From Gnomoniopsis sp. IMI 355080 (taxonomy: Eukaryota > Ascomycota > Sordariomycetes > Diaporthales > Gnomoniaceae), in assembly GCA_027946555.1 (NCBI GenBank), contig JAPEVC010000067.1:1-64000 (forward strand): 64,000 bases of DNA, in the 5' to 3' direction. The notes below the pieces were generated by a model that did no database searches, was not told the DNA's origin, and saw nothing but the letters and a program-made list of their open reading frames with translations. Made by a program: the position numbers and the translations under genes. Positions 12,054 through 24,087 of this stretch are shown piece by piece; the stretch's first letter is position 1, and every line of letters begins with the position of its first letter.

Positions 12054-13478
12054 GTTGTGCAGCAAGCCAAATTTGCGTCTGAGAGCAGAGAATTCCGTTA
12101 CAACAGATGATCTAAGGGGAGGCTTTGGAGACTGATACCAGCAGAAGGGGGGGGGATTCGATCTTTTGCCAGTTACTCTGTCAGCCGGCGAGGAAGACGT
12201 GGGCCATCTCGAGGCTAGTGTTTGTCCAGGCCTAAAACCCGAGACTTTCCCGGACAAAGACTGGGCGCATAGTTAGAATTGGACATGCATGCCCGGATTG
12301 CAAGCCATTCACTAATGTCTCTGTATGACTTTCGTCAGCCGCACGACGGTTGGGAGCGCATTGCAGGCGCCGAGCGCTGCTGATTTCAGGCATCAACGAT
12401 GGCATGACAACAATGAGCCGTATGAAGTATAGGTACCTCATCACGGTTGAATGCATGTATTCTAGACAATGGGGGTTGAATTTCCGTCAGAGACAATGCC
12501 CCCCCCCCATTACCAGTGAACTGTGGTGTTAAGATATGCGGAAAACAGGGTAACTTGGAAACCAGTCATGCAGTAATCGAGTCAGGTGACTACTTCATTG
12601 TGCATATGCACCAAGGCAAACGTCCCGAGAACTGCAACCCCTGCGGGACGATAACGTGTATGTGACATATAATAAGTAGGGCCGTCTTAGGTTGCAAAAG
12701 GATTTAATTGCATTGCTGTGCCGCGGCCCCCAACAGTGCGAACCACTATTGTCCAATAACGGTAATGCTACGGCCAGGTACAGCAGACATGCAGGTGAAT
12801 GAAGAGCGATAATGCTTATGACAATTGCTTGGTCTGTAAGAGTCTATTTGTATGGGGCGCCCCACCAGCTGGCCTTGGCGCCAGCATGAAGGTGCATCGT
12901 CCCCGTAGCGTACCGTAGCAAGTAACTTCATCCGACGACTGCTGTGCCCCAACAGTGCAGTCCATTATCGAACGTTGATTAGGTTATTAATAGATGAGTG
13001 CTGTGCCGCAATTGCAGCCTGAATCAGAACAACAACCAACAGACAGAACGGTCTAGGCCTATGATTGGCATCGGTGAGGGGCAGTCGATGAGGTGGTCTC
13101 TTTATGGCCTCGAGTTCTTGCTTGCGATTCGTCTGCCCGCTGGTGAAGCAGCCCGGACGTACTCGGGACCAAGTCGTGCTAGATTTCTTAGGATTTGACC
13201 CCTGCTCTACGAGACCCTGGGCTGAATGTCGTTTCGTATCTTGTCGCTCACGGGGTGACGAAATTCTGCGCACTTGGGAATTCAAACATCCTGCACCTAT
13301 GCAGTGCTGCCGGGGCGGACCGATACCTTGTGATGTGCCTTGCCGCCTGCAGGAACATCTTAGTCCGAAGCCTTACACAAAGGACTGTTGACTGCCCTAA
13401 ATCCTTCATCTTTTCTTTCGCTTTGGCACATGCCAAAACAGCGAGTAATACGCAAGTTGAGACTATAGACTCTCCAAA
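12054..13478. other. Divergent intergenic region, P450 / ABC transporter
   Basis: 1.4 kb with several overlapping short frames and no domain. Homopolymer runs of C occur near 12500. A loosely repeated element, GCTGTGCC followed by CAACAGTGC, appears near 12716 and 12942. Possibly regulatory; the N-terminus of the ABC protein is short, so an extra 5' exon here cannot be excluded. Confidence 0.45.
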
Positions 13479-16400
13479 ATGACGCAAATCGATCGGGAGA
13501 CCTCCCTTGCCGACTGGCTGGAGCGGAGGAAAGAAATGTCGCGCCTGCTACTTGGTGTCTGTATACGCAACCTCAACGTTCACGGATTCGACGCCTCAAC
13601 GCGTGTTCAGGCCACGGCACTGTCCCGTATACTCGACATACCGAGACTTTTCCCAAGACTTTTCAGTCATAGGCGAAGCAGGGAGGTGCAGATTTTGAGC
13701 GGCATCAATGGGGTCGTCAACAGTGGAGAGATGCTTCTCGTCCTAGGGAGACCAGGCAGCGGCTGTACTACGTTCCTCAAGGCTCTGGCTGGTGACACAC
13801 ACGGCATAAACGTCAGCAGCCTCAGTTTCGTCAACTACGAAGGTAGGACAATATCGAATATGCCTCGGCTTTGCTTTAAATCCCATCGTGTCTGTGACTG
13901 CTTCTCTTGTGTTGCCCGTGTCTCACGGGAATCTACGAAGCTGCTCCTCATAAGTCGGTAATTCAGTTGCTAAGATTATCCAGGTATCTCTTTCGACCAG
14001 ATGCATCGTCAATTTAAAGGAGAAAGCATATACCTCGCCGAGCTCGACATCCACTTACCCGATCTCACCCTCGCCCAGACCCTGACCTTTGCCGCGGCCA
14101 CGCGACACCAGGGCTCGAATCGAAATGCGATATCCTCGAAAGAGGCTTTGGATGTTGCGGCACTTCTAGATTTGAACAAAGCACTCCACACATGGATGGG
14201 AAACCACGTCATTCGTGGAGTTAGCGGTGGCGAGAAACGTCGAACCAGTATTGCCGAGGCCATCGTTGGAGGGGCCCAGCTTCAATGCTGGGACAACAGT
14301 ACACGAGGCTTGGACAGTACTACTGCTCAGAACTTCATCGACTTTCTTCGCAAGTCTACTGATGAACTTCAGACGACGGTCGCAATGACCTTGTATCAGG
14401 CATCGGAAACAATGTACAAGGCAGGTGGATGTCTCTACTGTGCTGTCAAGCACCATGACATATCTTTTCCACAATGATGTAAATTAGCTCGAGTGTGAAC
14501 TGACATTGGGACACATGTAGAAGTTCGACAAGGTGACACTTCTTTACCAAGGGCGCCAGGTCTACTTTGGGCCCGTCGCGGCAGCAGCAGGGTACTTCGA
14601 AGATCTTGGCTTCATCCGACCCAGCCGCTCCACGACCCCTGACTTCCTTACCTCCTTGACAAATCCCGCAGAACGCGTGATACGCGAGGGTTTCGAAGGT
14701 AGCGTGCCCAGATCGCCTGATGAATTCGCTGAAACGTGGAGGCAAAGTGCGCTTGCAAAGGAGATGCATCGCGAAATGGACACCTTCGACGAAGCGCATC
14801 CAGTATACCTACACACGAAACATAGAAGAACCGGGGAGAAACCGCAGCAGGGCGGCAAACTCCAGTAAGCCGATTTTCATATGTGCTCATAAAGCTCCCA
14901 TACTGACAGCAATACAAGTCTACGAACCTCAACCTACGCGATACCCGGGCATCTCCAAATTGTCTCCTGCCTTCAACGAGCGTTCCAGAGAATCCGTAAC
15001 GATCCAGCAGCACCCATCTCACTTGCAATCGCAAACGCTATCCTTGCCCTCGTCATAGCCAGCACATTTTATAGCTTGCCTTCTACAGCGGAAAGCATGG
15101 ATAGGCGAGCGGTGCTCATCTTCTTCTCCTTGATGCTAACCGCTTTTACCCCAGCTTTTGAGGTACAGATGAACCCTAGTGAACCTTGAGCAACAGTTTC
15201 GAACTCCAGGCTGACAAGACGGGTTCGGATGATCAGGTATTGTCAATCTGGGCTCAGCGCCCAATCGTGGAGAAACACGCTATATATGCATTTTACCATC
15301 CTTCAGCTGACTCAGCCGCGTCAATGATCTGCGACCTCCCGAGCAAGGTCATAACCGCAGTATTATTCCAGACCACCATATACTTTATAACGAACCTCAA
15401 ACGAACAGTGGCAGCATTTTTCATATGGTTTGTTTTCAACTTTGTTCTTGTTCTCAACATGTCCATGTGGTTCAGACTACTAGGCTCGGTTGCCAGGAGG
15501 CGAGAGCATACCATGGCCCCCTCTGGAATACTCATTTTGCTCTGTGTCATCTATATCGGATATGTAGTTCCAGTTCCGTATATGGTGAATTGGCTTGCTT
15601 GGTTCCGCTTCGTGAACCCGATTGCATACGCGTTCGAGAGTTTGCTCATAAATGAGGTGCGTCTGCCACGAGCATAGTCTATTTCTGAAATGATCTGACG
15701 TGGCAATCAGTTCGATGACCGTCGGTTTCCATGCTCTACTCTAGTGCCATCAGGTCCAACATACGACAGCCAATCCACAGTCGGCCAGATCTGTCCTCAA
15801 ATAGGAGCTGTATCTGGCCAAGACTTTGTGCAGGGCACTAGATACCTGTCAGAAAAGTATAGCTATACATCAACGCATCTTTGGAGGTAGGTCTCTACTC
15901 AAGCTTTGGTTACCCAGTACTGGCAACGAAATGGATGTGCTGATCGGGAAATGGGCGGTCTGCCAGGAACCTTGGCATTCTCCTCGGGATGACCGTGGGC
16001 GTCTGCATCTTGCACCTGATTGCTGCGGAGTATATCCCTGCTCAGAGATCAAAAGGAAATGTCCTGCAGTTTAAGAAGCCCCGGCCCCTACCAAAACAAT
16101 CACAGGACCCAGAGAATGAGACTCGAGTGACCTTTGCGCAGGATCTCAACGTCGAAGACACGCTCGTAAACGCTGTTCCCAAGCAGCAGCTCGACGCAGA
16201 ATGTTATACTGTTCAACAACAAACCAGAGTTTTGCATTTCAGGGGCTTGAGCTACGATGTCATGACACGAGAGGGGAAGAAGAGGATTCTGAACAATGTA
16301 GATGGTTGGGTCAAACCGCGAACTCTTACGGCGTTGATGGTAATTCAACTTCAAACTTGGCAGAATGCAATCAATTGCACAGATAGCTAACTTTTTTCCA

Positions 16401-18529
16401 AGGGGGCCACCGGCGCAGGCAAGACGACTCTCTTAGACGTGCTGGCCAAAAGGGCAACATTCGGAAGCGAGGTCGGCAAAATATATGTGAACGGTCACAT
16501 ACGCGATGCCAGCTTCCAGCGCAAGATCGGCTACGTCCAACAGGAAGACATTCACACACCTACCGAGACCGTCCGCGAGGCCCTGGAATTCAGTGCCCTG
16601 ATGCGTCAAGCTGGCGACTGTTCGAAGACTAAACTGAAATACGTTGACAGTGTCATCCAATTGCTGGAAATGCAAGCCTATGTTGATGCGGTTGTCGGTG
16701 TCCCGGGGAATGGTGAGGCTCTTCCCTCCAGCATTGGCACAGGTTGTCTTCAAGGGTTGCTGACCATTAGTCCTAGGTCTGAATATTGAGCAGCGCAAAC
16801 GACTAACACTCGCCGTTGAACTGGTGGCAAAGCCTGAGTTGTTACTCTTCCTAGGTGAGGGAAAATCTCCTTTGACATGCTCTCGCGTATTTTCTGATTG
16901 CGCTTTCAGACGAACCCACCTCCGGAATGGACAGCCAGACAGCATGGTCAATTTGTACGCTTCTGCGCAAGCTCACAGACAACGGCCAAGCCGTTTTGTG
17001 CACGATTCACCAGCCTTCTTCTCAACTTTTCTGCATGTTCGACCAGCTTCTCCTTCTCAGCAGGCAGGGAGAGACCGTGTACTTTGGTGACATCGGTCCC
17101 AATGCTTCCACGTTGATCGCCTATATCGAAAGTCACAGCGGATCCACATGCCCACCTGACGCCAACCCTGCTGACTGGGTCCTCAATGTTATAAGTTCTA
17201 CACAACCTGCAAGCGGCTCCACGAGCTGGGCTGAGGCGTGGCGCTCTTCTCTACAGTACACGGACACTTTACGACAACTTTCTGAGCTTGAGTTCCTGAA
17301 GGACGAGGCAGCCTCGCCTGAAAGTCGTCTAGATGAATACTCTTCACCCTGGGGTGAGCAAGTGATGATCGTCAGCGAGCGTCTCTTTCGTGAATACTGG
17401 AGGGATCCACCGTATTTATACACAAAGGTCATCCTTTGCATTGGCATGGTAAACAAACTATACTGCCCCCTCCTCCCCAAGCATGTCCACAACATCCACT
17501 TAGCTGATCATTTTTCTCCCCACGCAGGCCCTCCTCAACGGTCTCTCATTCCTCAACACCAAGCTCGACATCCAAGGAGTGACGAACATTCTGTTTTCCA
17601 TTTTCCTCATATCCCAGTTGTTCTCTACCCTTAATCAGCAAATCGTCTTGCATTTTTCAGAGTCCATGGACCGCTTTGAAGCTCGCGAGCGTCGTGCAAA
17701 AACCTTCTCATGGTCGTCTTTCCTCGCCTCTAATCTTGTCGTCGAGCTATTTTGGCTCACAATAGCATCTGTGGCTTGTTTTCTCGTGTGGTACTTCCCG
17801 ATCGGCCTGTGGAGAAACGGTGATGCCTTCTTCACCGCCTCCAGCCGTGGGGCTCTCTCATTCGTCCTCGTATGGCAGTTCTGCCTCTGGGTGGCCACAT
17901 TGTCATTCTGCCTTGCTGTGGGAATCAAAAATTCCGAGGTGGCTATCCAAATGTGCACGCTGTGCTTCTGGTTCTCACTCGTGTTTTGTGGGTGAGTAGT
18001 ATGCGCAGCCATATGAGACAGTTGTCCAGCACATACAATATCACCTTGGAGCAAGCTTGGCTGACATTTTTATCCTAGGGTGCTTGTTCCACGTGATAAT
18101 TTGCCCAATTTCTGGAAGTTCATGTACTACACGTCACCCCTTACATACTTCGTGGAAGGCTTAGCCGTGGCAGGGCTTGCAAATGCGCAAGTAGCCTGTT
18201 CCGCTGGCGAAGTGCTTCAAATCCGAGACTGGACGTCAATCACCAATACCACGGCAACATGTGGCGAATATATGCGATCATATATGGGAATAGCGGGAGG
18301 ATACGTCCTCGATCCACTGGCAACTGCAGAATGCGATTACTGCCCATTCAACAGCACAAATTCACTTCTAGAGTCGTTGTCCATCAGCCCTCATACTTCT
18401 GCATGGAAGAATGTTGGGTACCTGACGGTGTATATTATATTCAATATTCTCGCTACATTTGGCCTTTACCGGTTGGTCAGACTGCCCAGGAAGCGGGAAA
18501 CAACAGCTGCCTCAGAAGATTCAAGGTAG
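13479..18529 (+). CDS. Full-size PDR-type ABC transporter (ABCG), 1399 aa
   Basis: ATP-driven exporter of small hydrophobic compounds at the plasma membrane, layout (NBD-TMD)2. Twelve exons: 13479-13842, 13984-14420, 14521-14864, 14919-15162, 15237-15656, 15711-15886, 15967-16339, 16403-16712, 16777-16854, 16910-17448, 17528-17991, 18079-18529; 4200 nt in frame. NBD1 has the fungal-PDR Walker A GRPGSGCTT (about residue 90), GVSGGEKRR signature (about 200) and the usual degenerate Walker B (CWDNSTRGLDS). NBD2 has GATGAGKTT (787-795), LNIEQRKR, FLDEPTSGMDS and the H-loop TIHQPSS. Both six-helix domains are complete. The N-terminus before the first conserved block is short for the family. Intron 2 needs a GC donor. 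Next to P450s, it plausibly exports their product or gives drug resistance. Confidence 0.93.
14421..14520 (+). other. Predicted GC-AG intron in the ABC transporter
   Basis: Frame and family conservation (YQASETMYK|KFDKVTLLYQ) require an intron starting AAG|GCAGGT at 14421 and ending at CATGTAG (14520), with a CTGAC branch point about 20 bases upstream. The nearby GT (14425) would shift the frame. Confidence 0.75.
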
Positions 18530-19653
18530 TCAAGTGGGAGGCGCAGTCTTGAATAAATAAGAAAGGAGGCTAGAGAATTCAGGTCTTATATTTAAGAACG
18601 CTTCAAAGATATTAGAGTGGTTTCAGCAAAAGATAGATCATTATACAGTTTTTAAATAATCGATAAAAGTGGTATATTTATATAAAGTTATTTTTTATAA
18701 TTTAGGAATTTAGAGAATTATTTTATAAGAATTCTATTATACTATAAATAGTTCTTAGCAATTTAGTAATTTTAGTTATTTTAATATTAGTATATTAAAC
18801 TAAGGCTTATATTTATATTAATACTTTATATTTGTAAATAAGTTTTAAACGAGCTAATTTATATAAATTAAGCAAGCCTTTACCTTATTATTTACTAACG
18901 TTTATATATTTATACAATAAATAAAGTAGAACTTATAAAAGTTTATTTAATAATCGTTATAAGCTCGGGCTATACCCGGCCTGAATAAGCAGTCCGGAGT
19001 TAGTTCGGAGAAACCTATATAGTAATATATATAGCGAGCTGCTCCTAGCCCAGGCAGCCAAACTTATAGCTAGATTCGTTATTAGAATTCGTACTTCTAA
19101 TTAAGCACTTACCAGCAGTAGCCCTGTAAGTCAGACCTTTATCAATATAGAAAACAAGCTTAAGCTTATAGAATCTATATTTACGACTATATAAGATAAA
19201 TAAATCAATAATTATATATTTAATATATAGTTGTTCAGAAAGTTATAAAAGATGTTAGTTAACTAGCATTTAAAGTATATAAATAACTTTCAATATAATA
19301 ACTACTTAAATTGAGTTTTTTAAGTATTATCCAGTAAGCTTAGTACGGCTATGTCCTAATCGCCTCTTCCGATTTATTTCCTGCTACGCCCAAGTATATA
19401 TACTTCGGGGTCAAGTTACATCCTGCGACTCGGTTATTAGCAATTTCACGGAGATTATAGTTAGATTGGACTCATGGAAAATGACAGACTATCGTAGGGT
19501 AGTCAAGCGTTGTTTTAGTGAATTAGTGGACAAATATCCGGATTCCACTCTGCCAAAGGTTGAAGTTCTGTCTTTGGGGGAAAGGGAGATAGGACGGGCT
19601 AGAACGGAATTTTTTTTCTACTTGTTTTGGGAATAAAGAAGACATTTGTTTAC
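18530..19653. other. AT-rich island (RIP-like), no gene
   Basis: From about 18590 to 19420 the base composition swings strongly to A+T, with many TTATA/TATAA words and stops in all frames, then returns to normal near 19440. This is what C-to-T mutation of a former repeat looks like, but no transposon protein or terminal repeat can be recognised. It separates the ABC transporter from the arginyl-tRNA synthetase gene. Confidence 0.65.
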
Positions 19654-21873
19654 TTACCGTTCCACCGGCGTCAGTCCAAGAAGCATCATACCATTTCGCA
19701 GTACCTGCCTCGCAGCCTCATAAAGGCCAGCTCGAGCAATTGAAACTTCTCTTCCTTCTGTAGCATTCAACACACGGAGGTGGTCATAGGTCGAATTTAG
19801 CTCGTGTGTGAATTTGAAAAGATAAGTGAGAATTGTCGTCGGCTCCTGGCTTCTAAGAGCCTGATTCACCATATCTGGAAAACGAGCCATGGACCGCAGA
19901 AGGTTGATCGCGTGCTTGGAGTCGCTGAGGAGAGCAAAATCGGCTTTCAAGATGTTCTCATGCGAGATCTCGCCTCCGACTTTGCGGAGGATTGAGCAAA
20001 GTCGGGCATGCGCGTATTGGAGGTAGGGACCGGTGTCACCTTCAAACGAGGTCATGCGGTCAAGACTGAATTCGTAATCATTGATGCGCTTGCCTGACAT
20101 ATCCTGTCTGTTGCCACGGTGATCAGCAAATTCCATGTGGGTCTCTTCAGCGCTGGGAAAGAGATATAGCGTACACCATGATGGCTGAAATACCAAGAAT
20201 TTCAGCGATGCGAGTTGGATCTTCCACCTGACGATACTTTTCCTCATTACGACGCATGACATTGTGCATGAAGTTTCCAACGTCTTCAATGATGTCATCA
20301 AGGAACTTCACATTCCCACGTCGAGTAGACATCCCGGAAACCTGATTTTTATTTTATATGAGCAGAGACTGCTAGAGGCTGATGCGGAAGTGGTCTACTC
20401 ACCCTACCGAAGGAAATATGCTTCATCCTCCTCGACATCTCCTGATATTGGTCGCCCATGAGATCCAAAATCTTGAACAGGCGATTGAGGTGCATGTCTT
20501 GCTCACTCATGACGACATAGAGCATCTCGTCGAAGTTGTAAGTGTTGTACCGCTGTACTGCCGCGCCGATGTCTCTGAGCAAGTAGTTCGAAGTGCCGTT
20601 TCTGTTACGGATGATGGCGAGGTCAAGTTTCTTTGCCCCGTGTTTGGCGAAGTCGACAATCGTTGCCCCTTCCTTGACCTCACTGATTTTGCGCTCACGA
20701 AGTAGTGTCTGAGCCTCTTCCATAGACTCTTTGGCGACCTGAGACTCGCCAGAGAAGTCTGTGAAGGTGATGTTTAATCGTTCGTATGTTTCCTCGTACT
20801 TTCGAATACTGAGAGCCCGGAAACGGCGCCATAGACTTAGAGCAGCTTCGTCACCGTCTTCCATACGTTTGAAGTATGCTTTAGCTTCCCCGAGAAGACC
20901 TTGGGACTCCAACACAGCAGTGTCTTGACCCGCCTTTTTGGCAGCATCGTATGCGTCTGACTCTGGTTTGAGATCGGCATTGATCTTGACATAAATGTCA
21001 TATAGACAGCCGATAGGATCTCGTTCGAAGTCTTCTTCATTGCTGTACCGCGTCCAACCGCATGCAAGCAACCCAAATTGCCGACCCCAGTCACCCAAAT
21101 AATTCATGCGTATGACATCGAAACCTTCACGCTCATAGAGCGTGGACAGGAAACCACCGATGATAGTGCTGCGCAGATGACCAGCATGGAATTTCTTGGC
21201 GATATTGGGGCTGGAAAATTCGACAATGATTTTCTTGCGACCTTTATCTGGGGACTGAGGGTCACGCAAGCCTATGCTTTTATTGAATCCATACTCATCT
21301 TTGAGTGCGAGGATGGTGGGAAGAACGTTTTGAGTAAGGCCTTGTGGGTCGAATGAAAAGTGCAGACTAATCCTACCTACAGTGGGATCTTCGACGGCAG
21401 CATCTTCACTAACTTTGAACTGCAACACAAATCATTAGACTGATTCGGCTAATACTGCGACCAAGACTCAGGCCAGAAAAGGGATGGACGATGACTGCAA
21501 AAAGTTGTATAATGTGACTGATTGATCTCACAAGCAGCGGTTCTGTCACAGTGATGGTTCAACAGCGTCGATGCTTGAAGAGATGGCGAATGAGAATCTG
21601 TAAACGAACCTCGGAGACGAGCCTTTCACCCAATTGTGCTGGATTTTCCTTCAAACGCAGCCTAGGTAGCGCCAGCACCAAGTCCCCGTAAGCCAAGTCT
21701 CTTGTGCGGTCGAGACTGTCATACGCTAATTGGAAGCTAATGGCAGGTTCAATTCGCGACAGTTCTTGTGCTATCGCAACGCGATAATGATCCAAAGGAT
21801 TCAGGCTTGGATATGCGTGTTGGACTGGCATTGACGCAGTGCTCCCGGGTACCATCGCTGTTGGAACCTCCAT
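19654..21873 (-). CDS. Arginyl-tRNA synthetase, cytosolic type, 633 aa
   Basis: Charges tRNA-Arg with arginine. Exons 21873-21610, 21419-20403, 20341-20175, 20107-19654; introns 190, 61, 67 bp; 1902 nt, 633 aa. The N-terminal tRNA-recognition domain (LNPLDHYRVAIAQEL) leads into the class I HIGH-type motif SSPNIAKKFHAGHLRS (about 155-171), then NYLGDWGRQFG, the SEQDMHLNRLF segment, the MSTRRG loop (about 431) and a complete anticodon-binding C-terminus ending LGLTPVER. No obvious mitochondrial presequence. All motifs are intact, so it should be active. A housekeeping enzyme in a subtelomere between an exporter and P450s is unusual: it could be the single essential copy or an extra, possibly inhibitor-resistant copy. 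Its start is only 136 bp from the divergent gene at 22010. Confidence 0.95.
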
Positions 21874-22009
21874 TGTGCGAACTATGTGTGCTAGATGACG
21901 AGCTTGGACAAGGACTTAACGAAAGGTGCGCTGGAGACGGATTTTATTATACCTGAGTGCGGAGGTGACTCACCGGCATCCGAAACTTGATCTAGCCGCA
22001 CCTTGAATT
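21874..22009. promoter_or_regulatory. Short bidirectional promoter region
   Basis: Only 136 bp separate the ATG of the arginyl-tRNA synthetase (-) from the ATG of the small zinc-ligand protein (+), so the two must share upstream sequence. No specific site was recognised. Confidence 0.5.
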
Positions 22010-22753
22010 ATGACTGTGCCGCAACGACATGTTCCAGAGCAGACGTCAGACCATACTCGTCCAACTGTTCATATTCGAGATTCGAGCACCAACTTTGTCA
22101 CCATGGTCAACATCACAATGCGTCGTGGATTTAAAGTCCCGCTAGACATGCTTGATGGCTTTCTTACGACCAATGGCATTCCCGAAGAGCATGAGAGACT
22201 CTGCATGGGAAACCCTCCTTTTTACGGTGACGAATCCGATAAAGTTACGACGTTGCTGCGCCACAAGACAGGAGGCGCAGATGCAAAGACGCGGCTCTTC
22301 ATGCCCTACAGACAAGGTTTTGGCGAATCATTTACTGCCTACATCGCATATGACTGGATTGCGATCTTTGCCCAGCGCAAGATCAAACCGGATGACCTGT
22401 CTAAGCCTCCTTCAGCTGGCTTCGATGACCTGAGAAGAGAGATTTTATCACACGGCACCAATGGCGCTATCAGTGACGACGAGGAGAGATTTCAGAACGC
22501 TTTGTGGATTATTGTGACGGACGGGCAGAATTACAACCCCCCAGAGCTCATCGAGCGTTATAAGGTATGCGTACTTAGTGTACTTTGGCCGAAAGCCTCA
22601 GACTAATATCGAAATTATCTATAGAATGTCAAATGCGACAAATGCGAAAAAACAGTCGAGGATGGCTCGAATGGTTTCGTTAAGCGACAAAGGCATCGCC
22701 GGGACGTTCACGGATCTCGCGAGAGTATTAATCCGCTGCCAGAGCATTCGTAA
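22010..22753 (+). CDS. Hypothetical protein with C-terminal C2H2-like zinc ligands, 227 aa
   Basis: Exons 22010-22564 and 22625-22753 (60-bp intron), 227 aa. No known domain in the body, which is well ordered and carries segments such as LFMPYRQGFGESFTAYIAYDW and IIVTDGQNYNPPELIERYK that read like a conserved fungal family. The second exon starts NVKCDKCEKTV and continues to RHRRDVH, giving C-x2-C-x16-H-x4-H, a plausible single zinc site. Alternative start ATG at 22103 (MVNITMRRG). Head to head with the arginyl-tRNA synthetase at 136 bp. Function unknown. Confidence 0.75.
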
Positions 22754-24087
22754 ACGACATCAATTGACAATTGCACTGGACAACATGATAAAATGTAACG
22801 AGAGCATGGACACATGATTGGAAACCCTTGGGATGGGCGTAAGATAATGCTTCGTCATTGAGGAGATTTTCAGGTGGTGTCGAACGGCTCAATTCTAAGT
22901 TGCTTCCAGTTTTTTTCCGTGTTCAGATTTCTAAGACGGCCTTGAAGCATATAGTGGTCGAACTTTTGACCCTGACTCTCGATGTAGACAGTGCTGTCAT
23001 ATTATTCAGACCGTGGGCTGATTGTTGATTGTTTCAACTGATTATTTCTCAGCTATCAGCATAAACGAGACATGTCGTGGGTGGAGTGCGAGGCACCTAA
23101 GGACGAGTCCGAGCCTGGCAAATGGGAAAAGCTTATGAACAAGGCTATAGGACGTTTATCGGTGTGCTCACCCTAATTATAATATCTGGCTGATCCTGGC
23201 GACTAGCCGCAAGTAGATGGTCTTATATTGAAATCCCCTCAAGCGTAACGATGAGACTTTGAATATTATAGCATATGATGAGACGTCTGCTTGGTCTGTC
23301 GACTCGTGAGTATGCACGGCCTCAATGCCTGGCCAAAAGCAAGCCCGCTAAGGCGGCGGGATTCATATTAAGGACGCAAATACTTTGGACTACTGACGAA
23401 GGATCGCAGAGGTAAACCTGAGAACTTGCGGAGCCGCCTGCAGCTTTTAGAAAGAATTGTAGCTGAAGTACAGGGTCACAGTCATAGCTGGGAAAATATG
23501 CCTGGCGCATCTTGGAATTAAAATTCATAATAACGAACATGTCTATAGCCTTGTAGCTTCCAAGGTTACTGATTTGACAAATGTTATCAAATTAGGCCCC
23601 CCCCCTCTAGCATCGTTCAAATGGCTGACTATTGTGACGCTATCGAGTATAAAATGTAATATCAGCCTTCCCCCAGGCTCTCTAATTGGGAGCTAAGCCG
23701 CATTCTTGCAAACAGAATTCTTCAAGGCTGAGATAGCACTGCACGTTTTGAACATTGCGTACTAGGCGGTGGGATGTAGGTTTGAAAATGGATACGCGTA
23801 CGAGTAGTATTTCCTACAAGATGATTGTAACGCTTCCAGCGTTCTGCCTGGCCCAGAAGCAGGTGTGCGGCTCAGTTTCCCGTGGTCTGACACAGAGGGC
23901 TTAATAAGGGGCGGGGTTGATCCGCAACGTCGGTCACTGCGTCTCACCGCAGTACTTGCACTGCACTTCAGAATCCATATTTACCCAGGTAATTATATAT
24001 ATCCAGACTAAACGAACTACACTTACTTGCACACAATCCTTTATCTTACTCTGCACCACAATCCTATCTGTTTATACATTCACTGCA
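22754..24087. other. Intergenic region
   Basis: 1.3 kb with only short frames and no motif. Contains a C-run near 23597. Nothing else recognised. Confidence 0.5.

Noticed and set aside
18590..19420. AT-rich island as a centromere or mitochondrial insertion
   Set aside because: Too short for a centromere and no mitochondrial gene sequence is readable.
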